A stretch of DNA of 64,000 nucleotides from QYOJ01 sp043810345 (GTDB lineage Bacteria > Bacteroidota > Bacteroidia > Bacteroidales > FEN-979): the NCBI GenBank assembly GCA_043810345.1, contig JBDROF010000067.1, positions 1-64,000 on the forward strand, in the 5' to 3' direction. Both the position numbers and the translations under genes were made by a program. The notes beneath the pieces were generated by a model. That model searched no databases and was not told where the DNA came from. It was given only the letters and a program-made list of their open reading frames with translations. This document shows positions 8,783 through 17,465 of the stretch, piece by piece. The stretch's first letter is position 1. Each line of letters opens with the position of its first letter.

Positions 8783-9193
8783 TTACTCATAAAGCATGCG
8801 TTGAAGCTCTTCTATGTCGATAGGTTTGTTCATCATATCATTCATGCCTGCCTCAAGAAAACGATCCCTCTCATTCTCTAATGCATTGGCTGTCACAGCA
8901 ATGATCTTGATCCGTTCCGGTTCCGCAATGTTTCGTTTCTTCTCAATTTCCCGGATCAATTTACAGGCGGTTACTCCATCCATGTTGGGCATCATGATGT
9001 CCATCAGGATCGCATCGTAGGTATTTTCCCTGAACTTATCGACGGCTATTTGACCATCGGCAGCATGATCCACCTTGTGGCCTATCCTGGTTAAAGCTGC
9101 CATGATCATACGCTTATTGATCAGGTTGTCCTCCACTACCAGGATGGAGAGCAATCTCGTTTCAGCAAACTCATTATCGTCTTTGTGGTTCAT
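8783..9193 (-). CDS. Stand-alone response regulator receiver protein
   Basis: Single CheY-like receiver domain of 136 residues with no output domain. The acidic pair is E21-D22, the phosphoacceptor is D65 (ILMDIMMPNMDG), the switch threonine T101 and the conserved lysine K123 (NKPID). The form VVEDNLINKRMI resembles receivers that come as C-terminal modules of hybrid histidine kinases. It starts 7 bp after the mutA stop, so its ribosome-binding site lies in mutA, and it sits between two subunits of one enzyme. No kinase is nearby. A role in regulating the mutase is possible but unsupported; it may simply share the transcript. Confidence 0.9.
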   Translation of the reverse strand: MNHKDDNEFAETRLLSILVVEDNLINKRMIMAALTRIGHKVDHAADGQIAVDKFRENTYDAILMDIMMPNMDGVTACKLIREIEKKRNIAEPERIKIIAVTANALENERDRFLEAGMNDMMNKPIDIEELQRMLYE

Positions 9194-9200
9194 ATGTGTT

Positions 9201-11084
9201 TCATTGAATACCTAAACGGTGTTGATAGGCGGTTAACTCTTCCAGTAAATTGCTCTTGACATGGATAAAACCATCCACGCCGGCCTTTTGTAACTCTTCA
9301 GCGATTCCCTCAGGAAAACCTGCCACAACGACAAGCAGGGAAGGACGTTGTTCTTTCAGTTTGCAGGTAATATCCGGAACGATTTTCCTGTACTCATCAT
9401 CAGAACTGCAGATGACTATGATATCAGCAGATGATGCCAGGGCTTCCTGAACACCCTGATCTACCGACCCGAATCCGGGGTTGTCGATGATCCGGAATCC
9501 TGCACAACCGAAGAAATTAGTGGCAAATCCGGCCCTTGCGCGTAACATCGCCAGGTTCCCCATGGTGAAGAGAAAGACAGTGGGCTCTTTCTGACCGGAG
9601 GCCAAGTGCCGTTCTGTAGCGAATTTCAGTTTTTCAAAAGGTTCAGCTGCACGAAAAGGGAGCATTTTTTTGTAAGTCGATGGACTGCCATCTTCCCTGG
9701 TATCTTTCGTGGAGATCCTGTCGAGTATCTTATCCGAGAGGTTGGGATATTGATTTGTTCCCAGGAGCAATAGTTTTCGTTGCGCGAAATCCATCTCTTT
9801 TTGCCTCCTTGATGCAGTAACAGCATCCTGGATATACTCCTGTTTAACCGATTCCACCATTCCTCCCCGCTCCTCGACCTCCTTAAAGAGGTTCCAGGCG
9901 TGTAAGGCTATGGAGTCTGTCATGTTTTCAATAAAGTACGCTCCGGCTGCCGGGTCCACCACCTTGTGGATGGATGATTCCTCCTTCAGGATCATTTGCT
10001 GATTCCTGGCGATCCGTTCAGCAAACGGCTCCGGGGTTTTATAAGCGATGTCAAATGGCAGGAGAGAGAGAGAGTCGGTGTTCCCAAGAGCGGCGGACAT
10101 CCCTTCTGTAGTGGTGCGTAACATATTGACGAAAGGATCAACAATGGTTTTGTTCCAACGGGCGGTGACACAGTGGATATTCATTCTGCACGAACCCAGG
10201 TTAGCTGGATGATATTGATCCACAATCTTCGACCAGAGCAGGCGGGCCGCCCGTAATTTGGCAATCTCCAGGAAATAGCTGGAGCTAATGGCAAAGGTAA
10301 ACGTGATCCGGGAGGCTACTGAATCCGGGGGAAAGCCCCTCTCTGTCAACCCGGCCAGGTACTCATTGCCGGAGGCGAGGGTAAAGGCAAGCTCCTGAAC
10401 AAGTGTGGACCCGGCATCCTGAAAACGGTAACCGTTCACGTTGATCACCCTGAATTGCGGGAGCTTCTTTTGCAGGGTCTTAACCAGGTATTCGGCCTCT
10501 TCCAGGTCATTGTCCTGAGAGAGGTAGATATCTCCATGGACAAGAAGGTAACTCACTGGATCAAAATTAATGGAACCGGTAACCCATTGCTGATCTATTC
10601 CCTGGCGTTCAATTTCATATAGAAGAAGTTCAGCCGTCAACGGATACGATCGGGAACGGAAAAAATGAACCGCGATTTGTTCCAGGTCAATTCCGTTGAG
10701 GATCGCCTGCATCTGGCTATGGGTAATTATTTCTCTGGCATTGAACCCGATAGCCTGTGCTCCGTTTTTGATTGCATCCAGGGCTGACTTATTGGCTTCA
10801 TCAACCTGACCGGATAGGATGTCCTGACGGATGATCCAATCGTTTCCTCCCTGCCGGAATCCACGAATGTAAGGAAACTCTCCAGGCAGGTTTTTCAGAT
10901 ACTCCAAACCCTCCAGGTCTTCACTGCGGTAATAGGGTTTTACGGGGAATCCCTCAGGGGTGTTCCAGATCAGCTTCCTGGCATAGTTGTCCCCCTTCAG
11001 ATCATTCTTGATCTTCTCTTCCCATTCCCCGGTCATTACCGGTGGAAACTCCTGAAACAAATTATCCTGATCGGTCAACTTCAT
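9201..11084 (-). CDS. mutA: Methylmalonyl-CoA mutase, small (non-catalytic) subunit
   Basis: Structural partner of MutB, 627 residues. It keeps the mutase barrel (for example GEFPYIRGFRQGGNDWIIRQ and NVNGYRFQDAGSTLVQELAF). The C-terminal cobalamin-like domain has lost the DxHxxG cobalt ligand: its place reads FTMGNLAMLRARAGFATNFF. This matches the known heterodimer, in which only the large subunit binds B12. It is the first gene of the operon, with a TAnnTTTG box at 11107-11114 and a leader of roughly 16 nt, which leaves no room for a cobalamin riboswitch. Confidence 0.95.
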   Translation of the reverse strand: MKLTDQDNLFQEFPPVMTGEWEEKIKNDLKGDNYARKLIWNTPEGFPVKPYYRSEDLEGLEYLKNLPGEFPYIRGFRQGGNDWIIRQDILSGQVDEANKSALDAIKNGAQAIGFNAREIITHSQMQAILNGIDLEQIAVHFFRSRSYPLTAELLLYEIERQGIDQQWVTGSINFDPVSYLLVHGDIYLSQDNDLEEAEYLVKTLQKKLPQFRVINVNGYRFQDAGSTLVQELAFTLASGNEYLAGLTERGFPPDSVASRITFTFAISSSYFLEIAKLRAARLLWSKIVDQYHPANLGSCRMNIHCVTARWNKTIVDPFVNMLRTTTEGMSAALGNTDSLSLLPFDIAYKTPEPFAERIARNQQMILKEESSIHKVVDPAAGAYFIENMTDSIALHAWNLFKEVEERGGMVESVKQEYIQDAVTASRRQKEMDFAQRKLLLLGTNQYPNLSDKILDRISTKDTREDGSPSTYKKMLPFRAAEPFEKLKFATERHLASGQKEPTVFLFTMGNLAMLRARAGFATNFFGCAGFRIIDNPGFGSVDQGVQEALASSADIIVICSSDDEYRKIVPDITCKLKEQRPSLLVVVAGFPEGIAEELQKAGVDGFIHVKSNLLEELTAYQHRLGIQ

Positions 11085-11106
11085 GGCAACAGTGATTCAT
11101 GATAAA

Positions 11107-11114
11107 CAAAAATA
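11107..11114 (-). promoter_or_regulatory. -7 box of the mutA promoter
   Basis: TATTTTTG on the minus strand is an exact match to the Bacteroidota TAnnTTTG element, about 23 bp before the mutA ATG. Confidence 0.6.
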
Positions 11115-11136
11115 ATCATTATCGGCTGAATCGCTT

Positions 11137-11144
11137 TATCTTTA
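11137..11144 (+). promoter_or_regulatory. -7 box of the TIGR01777-family gene
   Basis: TATCTTTA, a 7/8 match to TAnnTTTG, lies 18 bp before the ATG at 11162. It favours that start over the in-frame ATG at 11099. Confidence 0.5.
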
Positions 11145-11161
11145 CTGAAAAAACTTCTTCC

Positions 11162-12022
11162 ATGAAAATTGCATTGTTTGGCGCTTCCGGATTCATTGGA
11201 ACCCACCTGAAGAGAGCATTGCGAGCAGATGATCACGAACTTACCTTTGCATTGCGGGAAGGGTTTGCAAAACGTGATGCCGATTTCAATACAGCTTTTA
11301 TTAATGGACACGATATCGTGATCAACCTGACCGGAGCCCCGCTCTCCGGAAGATGGAATGAAACATATAAACAAGAGTTGTACGACAGCCGCATCCTGAC
11401 AACCCGTAAGATCGCCAAAGCCATCCTCGAAGCACCGGATCCCCCGGAATGTTTTATCAGTGCCTCTGCTGTAGGCATATACAACGACAGCATTAGACAT
11501 ACAGAGGAGAGCCTCGAGTTTGCTGATCATTCTCTCGCAAAACTTTGTCAGGATTGGGAAGCTGAAGCTATGCTGGCGAAGACTGCATGCCGGGTCGTTA
11601 TCCTTCGTCAGGGAGTGGTGCTGGCCAAAGATGAAGGGGTTCTGGAGAAGATGGCTCCCTCATTCCGGATGGGAATAGGGGCACGGGTTGGCAACGGCAA
11701 TCAGGGGATTTCATGGATCCATATGGATGACCTGGTTGCACTCTTCCTCTTTGTCATTAACCACCCGGAGATTAAAGGTATTGTGAATGCCGTAGGGGAA
11801 TATCCGACCGACAATTACCACTTTTCCGAGACCCTGGGCAAGATGTTTACGCAACCGGTCTATTTCAGTATTCCCAAATTCGCCCTAAGACTTATCTATG
11901 GGGAAGGAGCCCTGGTGTTAACCGAGGGACAGAAAGTGCTTCCTGAGAAACTACTGAAGAACGGGTTCAGGTTTCAGTACCCCTCGATCGACAAGGCACT
12001 CGTCGGAATTTATAAAGAATAG
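11162..12022 (+). CDS. TIGR01777-family NAD(P)-binding epimerase (YfcH/SulA-like)
   Basis: Short-chain-type sugar-nucleotide epimerase family of unknown substrate, 286 residues. The nucleotide-binding motif FGASGFIGTHL is at the N-terminus. WNETYKQELYDSRILTTRKI and CFISASAVGIYND are family signatures. The C-terminal DUF1731 region reads KMFTQPVYFSIPKFALRLIYGE. I chose the ATG directly before KIALFGASG because the upstream 21 codons have no family match and overlap the likely promoter. The gene is divergent from mutA and convergent with the S46 peptidase. No reaction can be assigned. Confidence 0.88.
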   Translation: MKIALFGASGFIGTHLKRALRADDHELTFALREGFAKRDADFNTAFINGHDIVINLTGAPLSGRWNETYKQELYDSRILTTRKIAKAILEAPDPPECFISASAVGIYNDSIRHTEESLEFADHSLAKLCQDWEAEAMLAKTACRVVILRQGVVLAKDEGVLEKMAPSFRMGIGARVGNGNQGISWIHMDDLVALFLFVINHPEIKGIVNAVGEYPTDNYHFSETLGKMFTQPVYFSIPKFALRLIYGEGALVLTEGQKVLPEKLLKNGFRFQYPSIDKALVGIYKE

Positions 12023-12026
12023 GTAC

Positions 12027-14189
12027 TTACCTGATATCCATCTCTTCCACCAGCCACCCGGCTCCGGCATACCTGTCCAGAATGAAGAGCAGGTAGCGGA
12101 TGTCCAGAATGATATTCCTGCACTGGTCTGGATCATATATCAGATCGCTCATGGTTCCTTCCCAGTTCCGGTCGAAATTTATCCCTATCAACTCTCCGTT
12201 TCCATTTAACACCGGTGCGCCAGAGTTGCCACCAGTTGAGTGAATGGTGGAGACAAATGCCACATGCAGGGTGCGGTCATCATCGGCATACCTGCCATAA
12301 TCACCTGATTCGATCAGCTCTTTCAACCTCTGATCCACGGAATAGTCATAAATGGTTGAGTCCTCTTTCTCCAGGATTCCCCTGGTCGTCGTAAAATAAT
12401 TATAGGTAATCCCATTGGCTGGTTCAAAACCCTCCACCTGCCCATAACCTATCCTCATGGTGGAGTTTGCGTCGGGGTAGAACCTGTGGCTGGGTCGCAT
12501 CTCCATCAAAGCCTGCATGTAGATACGCTGCAAACTGTCGATGACGAAAGTGATCTCTCTTTGGGCCGGGAGCACATCATTCCTGTATCTTTCCATGATA
12601 CTTTGCCCCATCAGGTAAGCTGGATCGGTAGCCAGCTGTCGGGCTGATTTCCGTTTGAAATTTCCCAGGATAGCATAAAGTCTGGTCGAGTCGGTGAAAA
12701 GTGAGGACGAAAAAAGGTTTTCCACATAGGCATTCACATTCCCCTTATACCTCTTCCCTATCCATTCATAGATATCCGGTAGGTAATTCTTTTCCAAGTG
12801 ATCCTGCATCTCCTGTAACATCTCAATGGTGATCTTCTGATCGATCAGAGGCTGGTAATTCTTATAGAATCCCCTGGCCCCCTGCAGCATGCTTAGGGCC
12901 TCTTCATTTACCTTCTCATCCGGAATAGTTTTATCACTTGCAGCTTTGATCAGCTCCCCGGCACCAAGTGCAAAGCGGATAATTTCCGGTGCCATACCAG
13001 CCTCACGAAGATACGTAGAAGCCATATCAATGGGATAAATTTCCTCATAAAGCTCCTCAAACATGGGAAGAATCCTGCTGAAATCTTTCCGGTCGACGCC
13101 TGGTGAGCGTGTCCAGTTTTGGAACTCCTCTTCAACCTGTTTCTTTTTGGTTACCCCGGCGGTCCGGCGGATTCCGTGTGTCTCCCCGATCATCTTTTTC
13201 CAGTAATTGGCAATGCCGGCATGCTTCGACGCATATTGAATCCGGATTAACCGGCTTGTATCCATAGCATAATCAATGATATCCAACCGTTTCTGACGCA
13301 AGCCGATTTTGACCGGGTTCTCTTTGAACGCGATCAGGTCCACTGCAAAAGAGGGAAGGTACTCCCTCGTAGATCCGGGATTGCCATAGAGCAAGGTAAA
13401 ATCACCCTCCTCGTAACCCCTGAGAGAGATTGGGAGATAGTGTTTAGGCCGGTACGGAACGTTATCTTTGGAATACTCGGCTGGCAAGTTATTCGAATCA
13501 GCATAAATCCGGAACACAGAGAAATCACCTGTATGGCGGGGCCACATCCAGTTATCTGTATCTCCCCCGAAATTCCCAACTCCCGAAGGGGGTGCCCCGA
13601 CAAACCTGACATCCTTGAATACCTCCGTCACATAGAGATAATACTGGTTCCCATAAAAATATGGAACAATACTGGCCTGGTAATGGGTTCCCTCCTTCGC
13701 TTCGACTGTAATACGATGGCCATTCTTCCCGATCAGGGCCTCCCGCTCCTTTTCCGGGAGGGTGTCTGTGACACCATCGAGAACCTGTGAGGTTACATCC
13801 TCCATCCTGACCAGGAAAGTAACCGTCAGGTCTGGATTCGGGAGCTCCTGTTCCATCGAATTCGCCCAGTATCCATCGGTCAGGTAGTCGTTCTCCAGGG
13901 AGCTGTGTCGCTGGATGACCCCGACTCCGCAGTGGTGGTTGGTGAGCAGGAGTCCGTTCGGAGAGACCACCTCCCCCGTACACCCCCGGCCAAACCTTAC
14001 AATGGCATCCTTAAGGCTCGAATGGTTGATGCTGTATATATCCTCCGCCGACAATTTGCACCCCATCTGTTGCATCTGCCCGATGTTGTTGTTCAGCAGC
14101 AGCGGGATCCACATACCTTCATCAGCGGAAAGTGAATAGTGAAAAGTGAGTAGTGAGAAGATGACAATGAGTCTGATCAGTTTGCTCAT
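12027..14189 (-). CDS. S46-family dipeptidyl-peptidase, DPP11-like
   Basis: Periplasmic exopeptidase that removes dipeptides from oligopeptide N-termini, a key step in peptide use by asaccharolytic Bacteroidota. From the ATG at 14189 it has 720 residues and a signal peptide; an ATG 13 codons upstream, 1 bp from trmB, is also in frame. The chymotrypsin-like triad region shows LLLTNHHCG, GGDTDNWMWPRHTGDF and STGGNSGAPVLNGNGELIGI. The following NFDRNWEG has arginine at about residue 674, where DPP11 enzymes have Arg (Asp/Glu at P1) and DPP7 enzymes have Gly. I infer acidic P1 preference. The hydrophobic core of the signal peptide is encoded by a heptamer array (14132-14159). Confidence 0.92.
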   Translation of the reverse strand: MSKLIRLIVIFSLLTFHYSLSADEGMWIPLLLNNNIGQMQQMGCKLSAEDIYSINHSSLKDAIVRFGRGCTGEVVSPNGLLLTNHHCGVGVIQRHSSLENDYLTDGYWANSMEQELPNPDLTVTFLVRMEDVTSQVLDGVTDTLPEKEREALIGKNGHRITVEAKEGTHYQASIVPYFYGNQYYLYVTEVFKDVRFVGAPPSGVGNFGGDTDNWMWPRHTGDFSVFRIYADSNNLPAEYSKDNVPYRPKHYLPISLRGYEEGDFTLLYGNPGSTREYLPSFAVDLIAFKENPVKIGLRQKRLDIIDYAMDTSRLIRIQYASKHAGIANYWKKMIGETHGIRRTAGVTKKKQVEEEFQNWTRSPGVDRKDFSRILPMFEELYEEIYPIDMASTYLREAGMAPEIIRFALGAGELIKAASDKTIPDEKVNEEALSMLQGARGFYKNYQPLIDQKITIEMLQEMQDHLEKNYLPDIYEWIGKRYKGNVNAYVENLFSSSLFTDSTRLYAILGNFKRKSARQLATDPAYLMGQSIMERYRNDVLPAQREITFVIDSLQRIYMQALMEMRPSHRFYPDANSTMRIGYGQVEGFEPANGITYNYFTTTRGILEKEDSTIYDYSVDQRLKELIESGDYGRYADDDRTLHVAFVSTIHSTGGNSGAPVLNGNGELIGINFDRNWEGTMSDLIYDPDQCRNIILDIRYLLFILDRYAGAGWLVEEMDIR
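14132..14159. repeat. Heptamer array encoding the core of a signal peptide
   Basis: On the plus strand gtgaata, gtgaaaa, gtgagta and gtgagaa. Read on the minus strand it encodes roughly FSLLTFHYSL of the S46 peptidase signal sequence. The same GTGA-type 7-mer forms the long array at 45950-46040. Confidence 0.75.
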
Positions 14190-14229
14190 AATTTTATGTT
14201 TTGATTGAACGGTCTTTGAATTCTTCATG

Positions 14230-14892
14230 TTAAACTTTGAATTGAAACTTGAGATATGCTATTTTCTTTCCCTCTTCCCGCCAGATTGCCTCATAGTAAG
14301 TCTGGATCCTGGTTACCGGTTCCTCTTTGTACTCCCGGTACAAATCCTCCGTTGCCAATAAGACCACCGTCTGATACTCCTTTACTATCTCCCGGGTGTA
14401 GCTAAAAAAATCGCTGTCATCGGTCTTCACGTGTATGATACCCGAAGGTTTCAGAATCCGCTGATACCGTTTAAGGAATATTGGGGCAGTTAGCCTTTTC
14501 CGCTCTTTACCTGGTTGCGGGTCGGGAAACGTAATCCAGATCTCCTCCACCTCACCGGGTTGAAACAAGTGCTCAATATGATCGGCCCGGGATCGGATGA
14601 AGGCAACATTCCTGAGGTTTTCCTCTTCCACCGTTTTGCATCCCCGCCATAACCGTGCTCCTTTGATGTCAATCCCGATGAAATTTCGTTCCGGATTCTC
14701 CCGGGCCATTCCAACTGTATACTCTCCCTTCCCACAACCGAGCTCCAGTGTGATGGGACGATCGTTTCTGAAAAAATCAGGTCTCCATTTTCCTCTCAAC
14801 CGGAATTCCGGTTGAAGTTCAGAATAACGGGGTTGAAAAAGATACGGGAACTTAATGTTTTCGGTAAAACGGATAAGTTTCTTCTTGGCCAC
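14230..14892 (-). CDS. trmB: tRNA (guanine-N7-)-methyltransferase TrmB
   Basis: Makes m7G46 in the variable loop of tRNA using SAM; 220 residues. The SAM-binding motif LELGCGKGEYTVGMA and the catalytic/tRNA-contact stretch WITFPDPQPGKERKRLT are present. The C-terminal half ends in the family TxYE motif (TRIQTYYEAIWREEGK). The start codon is GTG (14890-14892), 8 bp from the preceding SPOR gene stop, so the two are likely co-transcribed. Confidence 0.95.
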   Translation of the reverse strand: MAKKKLIRFTENIKFPYLFQPRYSELQPEFRLRGKWRPDFFRNDRPITLELGCGKGEYTVGMARENPERNFIGIDIKGARLWRGCKTVEEENLRNVAFIRSRADHIEHLFQPGEVEEIWITFPDPQPGKERKRLTAPIFLKRYQRILKPSGIIHVKTDDSDFFSYTREIVKEYQTVVLLATEDLYREYKEEPVTRIQTYYEAIWREEGKKIAYLKFQFKV

Positions 14893-14900
14893 TACTCCAC

Positions 14901-15878
14901 CTACTTTTCCAGTATCCAGGCCTCTGGAAATCCTTTGGCTTTCATGGTGTTCATCATTCGGATCGCTTCAGTCTGGGTGGCGAAAACACCGGCTGCAATT
15001 CTGGAGAGGCCTTTTGCCGACCGGTCAAAGATCTGTGCTTTGATCCCCTGCTGGTTCAGTTTGTTGACCAACTGGTGAGCATTGCTCTCCACACCGAAGG
15101 CACCAACAATGACTGCATAGGTTCCGGTTTGGGGTGGAGTGCTTTTGGGTTCCCTATCTAAAGGGGGTTCTTCCGGGAAGGGTATTTCCTCCTCCAGGAG
15201 GGGAGAAGAGTGGGTCTCTGCCGGGGCCTGTTTCACATCCGCCTTGCTGAACGGGGATAGGGAGGAGAAAATATCTGCGGTATTCCAGGATCCAGACTTT
15301 ATGGAGTCATAGCCCGCCAGTGTCAGCATGATGGCCACTGCGATGGGAATTGCCAGGATGGCAGCCCATTTCAAAGGTTTGGGGATGGCCCGTTTAACCA
15401 GTTCCCTGGTTTCGCGGCGTGTTTGTATCCGCTTATCGATTCTGTCCTGCTGAGGGTCCTGCTTCACAGGTGCGCAGAAGAAAGGCTGCAGCCCAAAAGA
15501 CTCTGGCAGCAGATTAGAGCGTAGGTCCTGATCAAATTGAATGTTTCCCTCTTTTCCCATGTAGAGCTTCCCTATGTTCTGAAGGATCAAGTACTTTCTG
15601 GTCTTCAGTACCCTGATCGTCTCATCGGCAAAGTGGCGGATCTGCTCACTGGCTTCGTTGAAACTGATCTTCTCTGCCTGCGCTATTCGGTTGGCCAGGA
15701 GGCCGTCATTCTGTCGCAGGTTGATGTTGAAAAGGATCTTTTTTGACGGAGGCTGGAAGGTATGATAGACCGAATGGATCTGCGCCGGAAGGTAACTGCC
15801 AACAAACCCTCCCAATCCTGGAATTATCACACAGTCGTGTTCCAACAATAATTCAGCAATGTACTTTTGAATTTCCAT
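14901..15878 (-). CDS. HU-CCDC81-like / SPOR domain protein
   Basis: 325 residues with three parts. The N-terminal 125 residues (starting IQKYIAELLLEHDCVIIPG) match the bacterial HU-CCDC81 pair of HU-like domains. A membrane segment follows at about 171-190 (WAAILAIPIAVAIMLTLAGY). The C-terminus is a SPOR domain (TYAVIVGAFGVESNAHQLV ... AAGVFATQTEAIRMM), which in other proteins binds denuded septal peptidoglycan. The topology would place HU-like domains in the cytoplasm and SPOR in the periplasm, so the protein could bridge nucleoid or cytoplasmic partners to the division site. That role is inference from domains. A weak -7 box (TATCTTAG, minus strand, 15899-15906) precedes it. Confidence 0.85.
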   Translation of the reverse strand: MEIQKYIAELLLEHDCVIIPGLGGFVGSYLPAQIHSVYHTFQPPSKKILFNINLRQNDGLLANRIAQAEKISFNEASEQIRHFADETIRVLKTRKYLILQNIGKLYMGKEGNIQFDQDLRSNLLPESFGLQPFFCAPVKQDPQQDRIDKRIQTRRETRELVKRAIPKPLKWAAILAIPIAVAIMLTLAGYDSIKSGSWNTADIFSSLSPFSKADVKQAPAETHSSPLLEEEIPFPEEPPLDREPKSTPPQTGTYAVIVGAFGVESNAHQLVNKLNQQGIKAQIFDRSAKGLSRIAAGVFATQTEAIRMMNTMKAKGFPEAWILEK

Positions 15879-15923
15879 AATCCCGGTTGTTTAACCTGCT
15901 AAGATACCAATAAATGTTGAGCT

Positions 15924-16676
15924 TTAGTTCTTCCTCTTAGAAATTTTTAACAAATCAGAAGGGGTATCAATGGATATACTTTCGTATTCTGTTTCGTGAA
16001 CGAAAATCTGGAAACCATGCTGAAGCCAGCGGAGTTGTTCCAGCGATTCAGCTCTCTCTAGAGAGCTTTCTGGTAACTGTACCACCTGTTTCAGAAGATC
16101 GTTCCTGAATCCATAGATGCCGACATGTTCAAAAAATTGGATCTTTTGGTCTTTCTCTCCATCGGATCTGTTCCGGAGAAAGGGGATGGAGGAACGGCTG
16201 AAATAGAGCACCCGATGATGATCATCAAAGACCAGCTTGACCACATTGGGATCTGTGATATCCTCCGGATTCACGATTTTCCGTGCAAGGGTGGCAATGA
16301 CAGTGGAGGGATTGGAAAAACAGTGTACTACTTCAGATATCTGTTCGGGGAAGATGTATGGTTCATCTCCCTGGATGTTAACGACCACTTCGAAATCCTC
16401 TTTTTCGCCGGCACGAACCAATCCCAGGGCTTCGGCACATCGGTCGGTACCTGTTTTATGTCTGGATGCTGTCATCACTGCCTCTCCACCAAAATCACGA
16501 ACGTGCTTCAGGATCCCCTCGTGGTCCGTAGCAACAATCACCTTCGTTAAATCCCGGCACCTGGAAGCTTGCTCATAAACCCGCCGGATCATCGATTTGC
16601 CGTCAATGACAAACAGCGCTTTCCCGGGGAACCGGGTGGAGTCATAGCGTGCCGGGATGATTCCGAGGCTCTTCAT
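15924..16676 (-). CDS. kdsB: CMP-KDO synthetase (3-deoxy-manno-octulosonate cytidylyltransferase)
   Basis: Activates KDO as CMP-KDO for the lipopolysaccharide inner core; 250 residues, normal length. It begins with the nucleotide-binding IIPARYDSTRFPGKAL, followed by VVNIQGDEPYI with the metal-binding aspartate. The conserved HVGIYGFR and LPESSLERAESLEQLRWL are also present. It starts 8 bp after the deoxynucleoside kinase stop. Confidence 0.96.
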   Translation of the reverse strand: MKSLGIIPARYDSTRFPGKALFVIDGKSMIRRVYEQASRCRDLTKVIVATDHEGILKHVRDFGGEAVMTASRHKTGTDRCAEALGLVRAGEKEDFEVVVNIQGDEPYIFPEQISEVVHCFSNPSTVIATLARKIVNPEDITDPNVVKLVFDDHHRVLYFSRSSIPFLRNRSDGEKDQKIQFFEHVGIYGFRNDLLKQVVQLPESSLERAESLEQLRWLQHGFQIFVHETEYESISIDTPSDLLKISKRKN

Positions 16677-16684
16677 CAGGGTAC

Positions 16685-17299
16685 TTAAAATAATCCATGA
16701 AGCTCTGCATTGACCCGTTCAATCACGGTGCCCAGGTCTTCTGGATTTTCGGGAAAGTTGACATTGTCGACATCTACAATCAGGTGTTTCCCCTGCTTGT
16801 AACCGGCGATCCACTCTTCATATCGCTCATTGAGGTTCTTCAGGTAATCGAGGCGGATGGCACTTTCGTACTCACGGCCCCGCTTCTGGATCTGCTTCAC
16901 CAGCGTAGGAACGGTTGCCCGAAGGTAGATCAGTAAATCGGGAGGCTGGATCAGCGAGCTGATGAGTTCGAACAGGGAGAGGTAGTTCTCGAAATCCCGC
17001 GTGCTCATCAGGTTCATAGAGTGCAGGTTGGGGGCGAAAATGTGCGCATCTTCATAGATCGTCCGGTCCTGAATAACAGTATTTCCGGATTTCCGGATAT
17101 TTACGATCTTTTTAAACCGGTTATTCAGAAAGTAGATCTGCAGGTTGAACGACCAACGCTGCATATCTTCATAGAAACTGTGAAGATAGGGGTTCTCATC
17201 CACGCTTTCGTAGTGCGGCTCCCAGTGGAAGTGTTTGGCCATAAGTTCGGTGAGCGTTGTTTTTCCGGAGCCTATATTTCCTGCAGTGGCAATATGCAT
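16685..17299 (-). CDS. Deoxynucleoside kinase (dCK/dGK family)
   Basis: Phosphorylates deoxynucleosides for dNTP salvage; 204 residues. The P-loop is AGNIGSGKTTL at residues 6-16. The DRT-type motif appears in VIQDRTIYEDAHIFA, and the LID region is QKRGREYE. Substrate preference (dA/dG versus dC) cannot be read. A TAnnTTTG box lies 16 bp upstream (17316-17323), so the promoter is intact even though an insertion sequence starts about 40 bp from the gene. Confidence 0.9.
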   Translation of the reverse strand: MHIATAGNIGSGKTTLTELMAKHFHWEPHYESVDENPYLHSFYEDMQRWSFNLQIYFLNNRFKKIVNIRKSGNTVIQDRTIYEDAHIFAPNLHSMNLMSTRDFENYLSLFELISSLIQPPDLLIYLRATVPTLVKQIQKRGREYESAIRLDYLKNLNERYEEWIAGYKQGKHLIVDVDNVNFPENPEDLGTVIERVNAELHGLF

Positions 17300-17315
17300 A
17301 GTTTAGATTTTATTT

Positions 17316-17323
17316 CAAATGTA
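17316..17323 (-). promoter_or_regulatory. -7 box of the deoxynucleoside kinase promoter
   Basis: TACATTTG on the minus strand matches TAnnTTTG exactly, 17 bp from the start codon. The insertion sequence's left end must lie upstream of it; the native -33 region may have been replaced. Confidence 0.6.
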
Positions 17324-17344
17324 CATGAAAATCTGCTATTGACA

Positions 17345-17465
17345 CACAGACGAATAAAAATCCAGTCCGCTGCTCAAGCGCCTTACGTGCTCGAAGCACA
17401 ATTGATTAAATTAGCGCAATAATCTAAAACTTGATATTTTATGAAACGAGCATGCGGACTGGATG
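17345..17465 (+). ncRNA. Candidate bridge RNA of the IS110 element
   Basis: The left end folds strongly. atccagtccgc (17360-17370) is perfectly complementary to gcggactggat (17454-17464) at the start of the transposase gene. With a 1-nt bulge the stem extends by tgctc/gagca to 16 bp. The enclosed 80 bases hold the small hairpin gtgct-cga-agcac (17387-17399). Known bridge RNAs of IS110-subgroup elements come from this position, between the left end and the recombinase start. Guide loops cannot be assigned without the donor and target junctions. Confidence 0.45.

Noticed and set aside
11085..11120. Cobalamin riboswitch for the B12-dependent mutase operon
   Set aside because: The promoter box is about 23 bp from the mutA start, leaving no room for an aptamer.
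13552..13983. Glycine/arginine-rich 143-codon ORF inside the S46 peptidase gene
   Set aside because: Alternate frame on the same strand over the conserved protease region; no start context or domain.
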